From Alistipes montrealensis (GTDB lineage Bacteria > Bacteroidota > Bacteroidia > Bacteroidales > Rikenellaceae), in assembly GCF_018362775.1 (NCBI RefSeq), contig NZ_JAGYXY010000001.1, positions 263,126-327,125 of the forward strand: a DNA stretch of 64,000 nt, in the 5' to 3' direction. Below the pieces are notes generated by a model that ran no database searches, had not been told where the DNA came from, and saw nothing but the letters and a program-made list of their open reading frames with translations. The position numbers and the translations under genes are program-made. Below, in pieces: positions 52,966 through 62,588 of the stretch (positions are counted from its first letter, which is position 1; the number at the start of each line of letters is the position of its first letter).

Positions 52966-55920
52966 CTATTTGGTGTATTCGATCACGACCGAGCCGACTT
53001 CGATATTCGTGGCGGTGTCCGTAAAGTCGATCCGGAAATCGTCCGAGTCGATTCCTGCCGAAGCGAAATCGAAGGTGATTGTGGAGGAATTCGTTCCGGT
53101 CGGTTCCGTGGCGGCCAGAACCGTCGCAGAGGTTCCGTAGGTACACGTCAGCAATTCGGGCTTGCGGGCCGAATTCGGGTTGATCGTGATCTTACGGATT
53201 TTACCCAGTCCCGAAGCCGCGACATGCGTTTCCGCCTTGCCCTTGTTGAAATACCACACGATATTCTTCGTAGCACTGTTGCTGTAATAGATATTACCGG
53301 TGAAGGTAATCGTGCTGGCGCCCGTATCGTCGGTTGCCGTCCACGTGTTGTCTCCCCAACTGGCCGGCAGTCCCGAAATGTTGGACGAAAGGACACCTGC
53401 CGCAGCCGAGAGGGTCATCGTGTAGTCGGTTCCCGATCCGCCGGGAGTCGATCCGCCGCCATAGGTATATTCGATGCTGTAAAAACGCAGTCCGTTACCC
53501 GTAGGATAGATCGTGACGGTCGTTTCGTCCGTGATGTCGATATCGAACTCGCAGGTGGTCGGCGAGGTGCTGACCGAACCCGCGGGGAAATCCTGGGTTG
53601 CGCCGTTGACCAGTACCGTGACATTGCGCGTCATATCTTCGGTACTGCCCGTGTTCGAAGCCACGACGGTCAGTTTACCCGACGAAGGAGCCGAGAACGA
53701 GAAACAGCGGCTCGTAGCAGTGCCTTTGCCGCCGGCCTGAATATATCGGCCCACCGAAGAACTGCCGCCCTTGATCGAGCTGCCGCCTGCGGTGATCGTC
53801 AGTCCGTCCCAGGTTCCTACGTAGTCTTTGTTGTCCGTCGTGCCAATCGCGTCATAATAGCTGTCGAATGCCGCATCGGTGAAATTCCACGTATAGGTTC
53901 CCCCGCCCGGAGTCGAAGCGTCGGCGACGGTCAGTTTGGCCGTACCGGCATCGGAAGCCTGCGCCGAAGCGTCGGCGGGATTGGCGACCACCGAGATCGT
54001 ATACTCGCCCACGGCAAGCGCAGCGACCGTTGCGGCGGAGATCGTGTAGGAGGCTGCATTCACCGTCTCGGAAGTGCCGCCATTGAAGGTGACGGCATAC
54101 GAAGCCGCACCGTCGACTGCCGCCCACGAAGCCGTTACGGCAGACGAAGCGCCCACGGTAACCTTCGCGGGATCGAGCGTCACGACGGGAGTCGCCAGCT
54201 TGGTGTCGTTGACCGTCAGCGTGGCGCTGCCTGCCGGCGAGGGCTTGTAGAGGTAGTCGGAAACGGCGGCCGCAGTCACGGAAATCGTGTAGGTTCCGGG
54301 CTTGAGTTTGGCAACGGTGGCGGCCGGAACAGTCATCTCGGTCGTCGAAACGGTCTCCGAGAGGCGTACGACCTCCTCGGTCTCGCCGACAAGCGTCGTC
54401 AGCGCGAGACGATAGGTGTAGGCCGAAGCGTTGGGAACAGCGGCCCACGAGAAGGTCACGGGAGCGTTGTCGCCCTTGGTTACCTCGGCGGGATCGGCCG
54501 TCACCACGGGAGCATCGAGCGGCGTGGCGTTCTGCCCCGGAGCCTCGGTTCCCTCATACCAGCCGATGCTGTAAATATGGTTGATCGTCGCATCGGTCCA
54601 GATCGAAACCTTGGCCGCTGCCGGGATGCCCGGACAGGGAATGTAGACCTTGCCGCGGTTGTCGGCCGTGGGAGCCTCGAAGGGCCCGAAGCTCTTGCCC
54701 AGTGCATCGACATAGGCGTAGAAGTTACGTCCCGTGCCGTTGGCGTAGCAGTCGATGGCGATCACGCCTTCGCCCACGACGGAGAACTGCAAAGCGCGTT
54801 CGGTGGGAGCCTCGCCCGTCTTGACGGTCGACTTGCCGCGCAGGTCGAGGTAGTTGTAGCCGTAGTCGGCATCGGCGCTCACCTGGACGTTTTTACCCGA
54901 AGAAGTGGCCAGAATCGTGAGCCCGTCGATGGTCTGAACCGATTCCCAGTTCGCGACCGGCCACTTCGAGGCGTCGGTGAAGTCCCAGAAAGTGGACTGT
55001 CCCAGGGTCGTAACGACCAGGTTGCCCGACTCGACGCCGGCGATATAGACCGAAACCGCGTACTCGGTCTGCGCCTTGAGGCCTTCGAACGTATAGGTAT
55101 GCGCGGCAATCTGGGCATCGGTCAGCGTGACGTTGCGTTCGTCGTCGCCGCCCTTCAGCACGAGGCTCGTAACCTGCTGCTCGGCGCCCCAGGCGAGGGT
55201 AACCGTCGTTGCGGTCTTGTCGACCACATCCACGTCGATCTTATCCGAAGCGACGAACGACACCGTACCGCGTACAGCCTCGTCGCGGAGCAGCTCGACC
55301 GTGTAGGAAGTACCCGTGACGAGATCGGTCAACTGGTACTCACCGGCGGCGATTTGGGCAGATGTCAGTTTGAGCAGGCCCACGTCGGGCGTGACGTTCA
55401 GGTGCGTGACGTTCGAACCGGCAACCCAGCGCAACAGGGCCGTCGTGGCCGTCACATCGTCGTCACCCATCTTGCCGTCGTTCAGGAAGAGATTCTCGAC
55501 GCCCGTTGCGAACGTGCAGGTCGCGGCTTTCGAATCGGCGACACCCGCACGCTGCGACACGGCGACCAGTTCGGCGATCCACTCGCGGTTGCCGGGCAGT
55601 TCCCTGAACGAATATTCCATCGTCTTGACGGTGTTGCCGTCGCTGTCGAGCGGGGCGATCAGGTCGACCTGGTCGTAAACGCCGCCCTCGCCGTCGGTAT
55701 AGGAGAGCGTCAGCGTATAATCGGCGATTCCGGTCATGACCGTCCATGAGAAGGTTACGTTGACATTGTTGGACAACGTATGGGTGAAATTCAGCGGGGA
55801 GAACTCGCGGCCGTAGGTGATGTCGTCGAGAATCCCGTCGGGGTCCGAACAACCGTGAAGCGCCGCCGATCCGGCGAAGAGCATCACGAGCAGAAGGAAT
55901 TTATTGATGATCGTTTTCAT
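52966..55920 (-). CDS. Large surface glycan-binding lipoprotein of the PUL
   Basis: 984 residues. Lipobox AALHGC at about residue 22. The first 300 residues are Ig/FN3-like modules. Two related modules begin with FWDFTDASKWP (about residue 308) and TWNFTDAAFDSYYD (about 675); between them lie two FN3-like domains with proline-rich starts. The C-terminus is another beta module. The second Trp-Asn-Phe module has the look of carbohydrate-binding units seen in pectin-related proteins. It is the third gene after susC and susD, the SusE/F position, so it should bind the glycan at the cell surface. The frame is open to 56037, but ATG 55920 gives the lipoprotein signal. Confidence 0.82.
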   Translation of the reverse strand: MKTIINKFLLLVMLFAGSAALHGCSDPDGILDDITYGREFSPLNFTHTLSNNVNVTFSWTVMTGIADYTLTLSYTDGEGGVYDQVDLIAPLDSDGNTVKTMEYSFRELPGNREWIAELVAVSQRAGVADSKAATCTFATGVENLFLNDGKMGDDDVTATTALLRWVAGSNVTHLNVTPDVGLLKLTSAQIAAGEYQLTDLVTGTSYTVELLRDEAVRGTVSFVASDKIDVDVVDKTATTVTLAWGAEQQVTSLVLKGGDDERNVTLTDAQIAAHTYTFEGLKAQTEYAVSVYIAGVESGNLVVTTLGQSTFWDFTDASKWPVANWESVQTIDGLTILATSSGKNVQVSADADYGYNYLDLRGKSTVKTGEAPTERALQFSVVGEGVIAIDCYANGTGRNFYAYVDALGKSFGPFEAPTADNRGKVYIPCPGIPAAAKVSIWTDATINHIYSIGWYEGTEAPGQNATPLDAPVVTADPAEVTKGDNAPVTFSWAAVPNASAYTYRLALTTLVGETEEVVRLSETVSTTEMTVPAATVAKLKPGTYTISVTAAAVSDYLYKPSPAGSATLTVNDTKLATPVVTLDPAKVTVGASSAVTASWAAVDGAASYAVTFNGGTSETVNAASYTISAATVAALAVGEYTISVVANPADASAQASDAGTAKLTVADASTPGGGTYTWNFTDAAFDSYYDAIGTTDNKDYVGTWDGLTITAGGSSIKGGSSSVGRYIQAGGKGTATSRCFSFSAPSSGKLTVVASNTGSTEDMTRNVTVLVNGATQDFPAGSVSTSPTTCEFDIDITDETTVTIYPTGNGLRFYSIEYTYGGGSTPGGSGTDYTMTLSAAAGVLSSNISGLPASWGDNTWTATDDTGASTITFTGNIYYSNSATKNIVWYFNKGKAETHVAASGLGKIRKITINPNSARKPELLTCTYGTSATVLAATEPTGTNSSTITFDFASAGIDSDDFRIDFTDTATNIEVGSVVIEYTK

Positions 55921-55951
55921 GCGTTTTCTTGTTTGTTTCCAATTCGGGGCG

Positions 55952-57841
55952 CTATTGCATCGGATAACCATAGTCGTTGACCAGTTGTCCGTTGGTCGTG
56001 ATCGACTGTTTGAACATCGGCCAGAACATGTGCACATCGGGATCGTACTGGTAGATCATGTCGATACGTGCCGTGGCGGTCGTGCCGCTCTTGATATACT
56101 CCTCCTCGGTCGTGCCGTCGGTCTTCTTCGAGGTGAAGAGCGTCCAGCCCGTGCCCTCGGGATCGCCGGCCTCGCCGACATCCAGTCCGTGAAGCTGGAT
56201 CGTCTCGCCGTCGGCTGCATACTTGTAATAGACCTTTGAGCCGATAAGGTCGAATTCATAGGTTTTGCCCGTCAACTCCGACGTGTATGACATATGGTCG
56301 AGCATGGCCTTCATCTTAGCCTTCGTGTCGTCGAGCGACGCTTTGAGCAGCCCCCAGCGGATCAGGTCCTGCTTGCGAACCTGCTCGCAGTTGAATTCGA
56401 GCATGCGCTCCCTGTAGATGGCCTTGAACATCGCGTCCTTCGAACCGATCGAAGCGAGGTAGGTGTCGACCGCATCGTTGGATTTGAAAGCGCGGTAGCG
56501 GACCTTGCGCAACTGCACTTTGGCATAGTCGAGGTCGTTGAGTTCGTTGGCGGCTTCGGCGGCCATCAGCAGCACGTCGGCATAGCGCATGACGATCGGC
56601 TTGATGCCGCAGTCGTTGCCCGAGATGACCTCGTTCATCCATTCGTAGCGGTATTTGCCGCTGTACCATTTCTGAATGTTCTCCAACTCCTGCTTGCCGG
56701 AATTCCAGCGGTAGGGAACGCACGAGATGTCGCGGCGGCGGTCGTTCTTGTCGAACTCGTAGAAGAACGTCGGAACCGGGCCGATCGTACCGCCGGCATT
56801 GGCCTTGCCGCAGTATTTATCCGCCGTGTAGTGTTTCACGGCATAGTTGTTCATCCACTGGCCGCGGTTGTCGGCGAAGGGAATCACGAAAAGCGTCTCG
56901 CCTCCGGCAGCGACTTCGCGCTTCATCATGTCGCGCCATATCTCCTCGAAAGTACCTTCCAGCCCTACACAGGCATTCTCCTTGGCAATGACCTCCTTGC
57001 AGGCGCCGAGCGCCGTTTTGTAAAGGGCGTTGTCGCCCCACACCTGGCCGCTTTCGGTGAGTTTGCTGCGACGGTTCTGCCCGACATTGCCCGTGCCGAT
57101 CTGCCCTTCGTCGGGGCGCTGCGAATACCCGGCGGCCGAGAGGCACACACGGGCCAGCAGACCGTAGGCGAAAGCCTTGTTAACGCGGGTCGTCAGGCCC
57201 GTCTTACCGGACTCGTTGGGCCAGTAAACATAGTTCACAGCCTCTTCCAGGTCGCCGATAATCTGCTGGTAGATCACGTCGCGGTCGCTCTTGGGCTTTA
57301 CAACATCGCCCGTTTCGCCGATCGGCTGGAAACGCGCGGGAACGTCGCCCCAGGCCTTGATCAGGTCGTAGTAGAAGAGCGCGCGCAGCACCAATGCTTC
57401 ACCCAGCAGGTAGCGCATCCCGGCATTGCTCTCGACGTTGCCGTACTTGCGCAGGCCCGCGATGGCGAGGTTCGCATTCTCGATAGCGGTGTAAGCCAGC
57501 GCAAACTGGCCGTTGCTCTCGTTGAGTTGGCTGTTCGCATCGTCGTACGAAGGGTTATAGGTATAAATCAGCGTCTTCGTATCGGTGGGTTTGTCAGGCG
57601 ACGCACCGACGTACCACTCCGTATCGGTATTGACTCCGTAATAAACCAGCCAGCGGTTGCGATAGGACTTATCGACGCCGAACTGGCGGTAGATATTCAT
57701 GATAGCCGCCTCGGCATAGGTCTCGTTCGAGAACATGGTCGCCGAATCGGACGAGGAAGACGAACGGGTATCCAGCAGGTCTTCGCCGCACGAGGCGGCC
57801 AGCAGGCCGGCGCAGGCAAGGATATAGATTAACTTTTTCAT
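55952..57841 (-). CDS. susD: SusD/RagB-family surface lipoprotein
   Basis: 629 residues. Lipobox LLAASC (Cys17 region). It has the helical SusD fold, with YNPSYDDANSQLNESN early and the family motifs MRYLLGEALVLRALFYYDLIKAWGD split over two helices, then EAVNYVY and the C-terminal REYRL-like region QLRKVRYRAFKSND with EFNCEQVRKQDLIRWGLL. It caps SusC and captures the glycan at the outer surface. It starts 28 bases after susC. The symbol is the family name, not an orthology claim. Confidence 0.93.
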   Translation of the reverse strand: MKKLIYILACAGLLAASCGEDLLDTRSSSSSDSATMFSNETYAEAAIMNIYRQFGVDKSYRNRWLVYYGVNTDTEWYVGASPDKPTDTKTLIYTYNPSYDDANSQLNESNGQFALAYTAIENANLAIAGLRKYGNVESNAGMRYLLGEALVLRALFYYDLIKAWGDVPARFQPIGETGDVVKPKSDRDVIYQQIIGDLEEAVNYVYWPNESGKTGLTTRVNKAFAYGLLARVCLSAAGYSQRPDEGQIGTGNVGQNRRSKLTESGQVWGDNALYKTALGACKEVIAKENACVGLEGTFEEIWRDMMKREVAAGGETLFVIPFADNRGQWMNNYAVKHYTADKYCGKANAGGTIGPVPTFFYEFDKNDRRRDISCVPYRWNSGKQELENIQKWYSGKYRYEWMNEVISGNDCGIKPIVMRYADVLLMAAEAANELNDLDYAKVQLRKVRYRAFKSNDAVDTYLASIGSKDAMFKAIYRERMLEFNCEQVRKQDLIRWGLLKASLDDTKAKMKAMLDHMSYTSELTGKTYEFDLIGSKVYYKYAADGETIQLHGLDVGEAGDPEGTGWTLFTSKKTDGTTEEEYIKSGTTATARIDMIYQYDPDVHMFWPMFKQSITTNGQLVNDYGYPMQ

Positions 57842-57869
57842 CGTTGAATTGTTTTCTGTCGGTTAAAGG

Positions 57870-60800
57870 TTAGAAGCTGATGTTCGCACCGAAAACCCAC
57901 GAACGGCTCTTCGGATAGGCCGAGTAGTCGACGTTGGGGGTCATGGGCGTCGCGCGGCGCGTGTCGACCTCGGGATCGAAGCCGCTGTACGGCGTCCAGC
58001 AGAAGAGGTTGGTTCCGGTCGCATAGAGACGCACCTTGCTGATGCGTACCTTGCGCGTCCAGCTTGCGGGGAGCGTATAGCCCACCGTCAGCGACGAAAG
58101 GCGCAGGTAAGAAGCATCCTCCAGCAGCCAGCTGTGAACGACCGTCTGCGGCATGTAGGGCGACCACATGCTCGTCGCGGCATTGGCGGCAGCCAGCTCT
58201 TCGGGATCGGTGATCAGGGCGCCGGTCTCCCAGTTGACATTGGTCCAGCGCCTGCCCAGGGCCATCGCATCCGACAGGTTGCGGATCACGCCCTTGCCCG
58301 TGTATTTCTGCGACGAGGTGAACTCAACGTTGTTGGCATTGAAAACCTTGTTGCCGTAGGAATAGGTGAAGTTGGCAGCCACGTCGAAACCGTAAGCATA
58401 GGCCGAGAGCGAGAAACCGCCCGTGAACTTGGGCTGCACGTTACCGATCTTGCCCTGGATGGGATTGCCGTCGGCGTCGCAGAGCAGTTTGAGCGATCCG
58501 GGACGCATGTCGCCCACCACGCCGGCGCAGTTCGATCCGTCGAGGGTCTTCCATTTGCCCGTCTCGTTGTAGTAGTCGAGGTCGAAATCTTCGACCTCGT
58601 AGCGGCCCAGCGTCGTGTAGCCGCGGATGTCGCCGATGGCGCCGCCCAGGACGGCATAGTAGTCGGTCACGTTGTTGTTCCAGCCCGACGACTGCGAATA
58701 GGTCTCCAGTCCGGCCAGGTCCATGATGCGGCTGCGGTTGAACGCGATGTTGGCATTGAAATTCACCCCGTACTTCGCCTTTTCGACGATCACGGCGGCC
58801 ACCGACACCTCCAGGCCGCGGTTGCGGATCGTTCCGGCGTTACGATACTGGAAGCTGTACCCCGAACCGGAAACCGGATAGCGCATCAGGATGTCCTCGG
58901 TGGTATTTTGGTAAACTTCGACCGATCCCGAGAGGCGGTTGCGCCAGAACCCGAAGTCGAGACCCAGGTTGTGCGAATAAGTCGTTTCCCACGTCAGGTT
59001 GGCATTGGCCATGTAGCTTTCGCTGGCGCCGTTGCCGTTGGGCGTCCAGTAAACCGGATCGCCGTAGATGAAGCTGCTGCCCGTGCCGACCTCGTAGAGC
59101 TGCGTCAGGCCGCCCATGCCGGTCGGGATGTTGTTGTTACCCGCCGTACCGAAGCTGTAACGCAGTTTGAGGTTGTCGAGCCACTTCTGGTCCTTCAGCC
59201 CCCACTCGTCGGAAATGCGCCACGAAGCGGCCACCGAGGGGAAATAACCCCACTTCTGGCCCTTCGAGAACTTCGACGAACCGTCGCCTCGCATCGTAGC
59301 CGAAAGCATGTACTTGCCCTTGAAGTCGTAGTTGAGGCGGCCGAAATAGGAAAGCAGAATGTCGTCGGCCGCATAGTTCATGTTCGACGAACTGGCGTTC
59401 GAAGCCGAGCCCATGAAGGTCCACGCCTGCTCGGCGGTGTAGAAATCGGGCAGTCCGTCGACCCATGTATTGAACGTCCGCTGCTCGGTGATGATGTATT
59501 CCTGGCCGAGCAGCACGTTGAGGTGGTGGTTGTCGTTGCTGATGAGTTTCTTGAAATCGTAGTTCAGCGTATTGGTGTTGCGTACGCGGCGGCGCGACAC
59601 GTCGTTGTAGTTGGTCGAAGGGGTTCCCGGAACGGTCGAACCCGAACCGCCGACCTTCGAATAGTAGGTCGTCACGCCGTAGAACGAGTTGGTCTCCTGG
59701 CGGTAATCCTCCAGGCCGGCCTCTACTTTCAGGTTGAGGTTGTCGACGACCTCCCACGTAAAGCCCGCATTGGCGGTCCAGTTGGTGCGCTCGCGCTTGC
59801 GGTCCGAATCCGAAACGGCGACCGTCGGCATCACGGCATCGGAGGAGTTCTCCTCCAGGTCGTCGCCGCCCTCGATCTGGGCCTTCAGCGGAATGGGCGT
59901 ATAGAGCATGGCGTTCTTCAGGCGGCCCGTAGTCTGCGACCCCGAGTCGTTGAGCGAGTTGGCGCCCGCGCCGCGAACCTTGATGCGCGAATAACGGATG
60001 TTGAAGTCGAGCGTAATGCGCTTGTTGGCCTTGAACTGCGTTTTCAGGCCGAGGTTGTCGCGGCTGTAATTCGAGCCGATCATGATCGCCTTGTCGTACA
60101 GACGCGCGTAAGTGGCGTTCCACTTGAATTTATCGCCTCCGCCCGAAACCGTCAGGTTGTGGTTAAACTGCTCACCCGTGCGGCCGAAGAGCTGGTCCAT
60201 CCAGTTGTTGCCGGTGATTCCGTCGTAGAGGTCGATGTCGGAGAACGATCCGAAATAGGGTTCGTAGTTGTCCGAAACCTTGTTCTGCATGGCGGCAAGT
60301 TCATACTGCCACTTGGCGAACTGCGAGGGGTCGAGCGCCTGCACCTGGTTCTTGCGGGCGATATCCTTGAAACCCCAGTATACATTATAGTTTACGTTCA
60401 CTTTACCCTTCTCGCCGCTTTTGGTGGTGATCAGCACAACGCCGTTGGCGCCGCGCGAACCGTAGATCGCCGTCGAGAAAGCGTCCTTCAGGATGTCGAT
60501 CGACTGGATTTCCGACGAGGAGATGTCGCTGATGCTCTCCACGGGGAAGCCGTCGACGATGTAGAGCGGTGCGCCGTCCGACGAGAACGAACCGGCGCCG
60601 CGCACGCGGATACGGATTTCGGCGTCGGGGTCTCCCTCCGTCGCCGTCACCTGCACACCGGCCATGCGGCCCGTCATCGCCTCGGCGACCGAAGCCACGG
60701 GCATCTGCTGGAGCGTCTCGGCGTTGACCGAGGCGACCGAGCCCACGACATCGCGGCGTTTCACGGTGGCGTAACCTACGACCACCACGTCGTCCATCGC

Positions 60801-61106
60801 CGTCGACTCGTCTTCGAGCTTAACGTCGATCTGCGTCTTATTGCCGATGGGTATACGCTGGGTCTTCATCCCGATATAGGAGATCACCAGCGTCTTCTTC
60901 GAAGCATCGGGGACATTGAGCGACCATTGCCCGTCGACGCCCGAACTTGCTCCCAAGGTCGTACCGTCTACGATCACCGAAGCTCCGATAACCGGTTTGC
61001 CCGCCGAATCCTTGACGACTCCTCCGATTTTCTGAGCCGCGGCCGTGGAGGCCAGACCCACACCCAGCAAGAACAACAGGGCGAACTTTAGAGTAAAGCT
61101 TTTCAT
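57870..61106 (-). CDS. susC: SusC/RagA-family TonB-linked outer-membrane transporter
   Basis: 1078 residues. Signal peptide, carboxypeptidase-like domain (about 25-105), TonB box region (DDVVVVGYATVKRRDVVGSV), plug with RIRVRGAGSFSSDGAPLYIV and GFPVESISDISSSEIQSIDI, and a 22-strand barrel ending in SWVFGANISF. It imports oligosaccharides with TonB energy. First gene of the operon; a candidate TATTTTTG box lies at 61170-61177 on the minus strand. The symbol is the family name only. Confidence 0.94.
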   Translation of the reverse strand: MKSFTLKFALLFLLGVGLASTAAAQKIGGVVKDSAGKPVIGASVIVDGTTLGASSGVDGQWSLNVPDASKKTLVISYIGMKTQRIPIGNKTQIDVKLEDESTAMDDVVVVGYATVKRRDVVGSVASVNAETLQQMPVASVAEAMTGRMAGVQVTATEGDPDAEIRIRVRGAGSFSSDGAPLYIVDGFPVESISDISSSEIQSIDILKDAFSTAIYGSRGANGVVLITTKSGEKGKVNVNYNVYWGFKDIARKNQVQALDPSQFAKWQYELAAMQNKVSDNYEPYFGSFSDIDLYDGITGNNWMDQLFGRTGEQFNHNLTVSGGGDKFKWNATYARLYDKAIMIGSNYSRDNLGLKTQFKANKRITLDFNIRYSRIKVRGAGANSLNDSGSQTTGRLKNAMLYTPIPLKAQIEGGDDLEENSSDAVMPTVAVSDSDRKRERTNWTANAGFTWEVVDNLNLKVEAGLEDYRQETNSFYGVTTYYSKVGGSGSTVPGTPSTNYNDVSRRRVRNTNTLNYDFKKLISNDNHHLNVLLGQEYIITEQRTFNTWVDGLPDFYTAEQAWTFMGSASNASSSNMNYAADDILLSYFGRLNYDFKGKYMLSATMRGDGSSKFSKGQKWGYFPSVAASWRISDEWGLKDQKWLDNLKLRYSFGTAGNNNIPTGMGGLTQLYEVGTGSSFIYGDPVYWTPNGNGASESYMANANLTWETTYSHNLGLDFGFWRNRLSGSVEVYQNTTEDILMRYPVSGSGYSFQYRNAGTIRNRGLEVSVAAVIVEKAKYGVNFNANIAFNRSRIMDLAGLETYSQSSGWNNNVTDYYAVLGGAIGDIRGYTTLGRYEVEDFDLDYYNETGKWKTLDGSNCAGVVGDMRPGSLKLLCDADGNPIQGKIGNVQPKFTGGFSLSAYAYGFDVAANFTYSYGNKVFNANNVEFTSSQKYTGKGVIRNLSDAMALGRRWTNVNWETGALITDPEELAAANAATSMWSPYMPQTVVHSWLLEDASYLRLSSLTVGYTLPASWTRKVRISKVRLYATGTNLFCWTPYSGFDPEVDTRRATPMTPNVDYSAYPKSRSWVFGANISF

Positions 61107-61283
61107 ATAAAAGGTTTTGGTTAATAATTAGGTTTTCGCTTTTCCGTAAAAGGGGGGTATTTCCCTATACAAAAATAAATTGCCCCGGAGGATTCGATTG
61201 GTAATTTTTATCACTTCTCATGGATAATTTGTCAATCCGGCCCGAATGGCCCTCCAGGGCCCTGGGAAAGGAAAAGCGGGGCA

Positions 61284-61311
61284 AAAAATCCTCCCTTTCA
61301 GGAGGATTTTT
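61284..61311 (-). terminator. Terminator after the GH105 gene
   Basis: An 11 bp stem AAAAATCCTCC / GGAGGATTTTT with a 6-base loop, downstream of the GH105 stop at 61368. It separates the GH105 unit from susC. Confidence 0.85.
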
Positions 61312-61367
61312 CAGAAGACAATTTTCCGCAGAGCGCCCTGAATCCGGCTTCGCCAAGCCGCAGCGAA

Positions 61368-62588
61368 TCAGTCTGCGGCTGTTCCCGACACCGGTTTTTT
61401 AAGCCGGTCGTATTCCATCGACGCCCAGATGAAGGGCCCCACGCCCTTGCAGTCGTTGTCGATCACCGGCTCGGAGATGTAATATTCGAACGTGCCGCTG
61501 CGCATCTGCTTGCCGCCCAGACCCGCCACGGCACAGCAGTCGGTCAGGGAGATCGTGCCGTCGGGATTCTCCTTCACGAAACGTTCGACGAATTTTTCGT
61601 AAAGCCGCCGTGCCTCCGGCTCCATCTCCGCAGGCAGGTAACCCAGCCGCACCCCTTTGAGCATGGCGTAAACGAACATCACCGACCCGGTCGATTCGAG
61701 GTAATTGCCCTCGCGGCCCGGCTGGTCGAGCACCTGATACCACATGCCGGTCGCAGGGTCGGCATATTTCGGCAGCACGGTGTAAATATGGTTCAGGATT
61801 TCGACCATCGGCTGCGTCGAATTGTCGACGCCGAGGTATTGCAGCGTCTCGACGATGGCCATGGCATACCACCCCATCGCACGTCCCCAGGCATGCGCCG
61901 ACTGCCCCGTGGCCTTGTCGCACCAAAACATCTCGCGCGAATCGTCGTAGGCATGGCGGTAAAGCCCCGTGACAGGATCGTAGGTATGCGCGGCCACCAC
62001 GACGAACTGGTTCACGATATCGTCGATAGCTTTTTCGTATTCGGCCCCGGAGAAGTTCCGGGCAGCATACTCGGCATAAAACGGCTCGGCCATGTAAAGC
62101 CCGTCGAGCCACATCTGACGGGGATAAACCGCTTTGTGCCAGAACCCGCCGTCGGGGTTGCGGGGCTGTCCCTGCAACTGGGCGTAAAGCGTGTCGAGCA
62201 CCATTTTATAGCGCGCCTCGCCCGTCCGGTCGTAAAGTTCGAAAAGCGCGCGGCCGGGGCAGACGTGGTCGAGGTTGTATTTCGACCGCTTGTAGGTCAG
62301 CACACTTCCGTCGGGTTGCACGATGGTGTCGAAATAACGCGCAGCATAGGCCTGAAACTCGGGATGGTCGTACATCTCTCCGGCATCCGCGATCGCGAGC
62401 AGTTCGAGACCGGTCGTATAGTTCCACTTCACCTTTCCGGCGGGGATGCCGTCGAGGTTCGTCGGTGAAGGGTTGCGGGCGATTTCGCTCGCGGCCATGC
62501 GGACGGCGAGGGGTTTGCGGGAGTGCGGATTGCAGGCCACCGTGGCGGCGAGCGCACACAGCACAGCAGAAATCAGGAGTCTTTTCAT
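61368..62588 (-). CDS. GH105 unsaturated rhamnogalacturonyl hydrolase
   Basis: 406 residues. Signal peptide with lipobox ATVAC (Cys19). Alpha/alpha barrel of the GH105/GH88 type, with the catalytic Asp in RQMWLDGLYMAEPFY, then HAYDDSREMFWCDK and GQSAHAWGRAMGWYAMAIVE. GH105 enzymes remove unsaturated uronic acid from oligosaccharides made by rhamnogalacturonan or pectin lyases, so they point to a pectin PUL. A GH88 reading is possible but the motif set fits GH105 better. Its start overlaps the sensor stop by 4 bases, so it is translated with the regulator. Confidence 0.88.
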   Translation of the reverse strand: MKRLLISAVLCALAATVACNPHSRKPLAVRMAASEIARNPSPTNLDGIPAGKVKWNYTTGLELLAIADAGEMYDHPEFQAYAARYFDTIVQPDGSVLTYKRSKYNLDHVCPGRALFELYDRTGEARYKMVLDTLYAQLQGQPRNPDGGFWHKAVYPRQMWLDGLYMAEPFYAEYAARNFSGAEYEKAIDDIVNQFVVVAAHTYDPVTGLYRHAYDDSREMFWCDKATGQSAHAWGRAMGWYAMAIVETLQYLGVDNSTQPMVEILNHIYTVLPKYADPATGMWYQVLDQPGREGNYLESTGSVMFVYAMLKGVRLGYLPAEMEPEARRLYEKFVERFVKENPDGTISLTDCCAVAGLGGKQMRSGTFEYYISEPVIDNDCKGVGPFIWASMEYDRLKKPVSGTAAD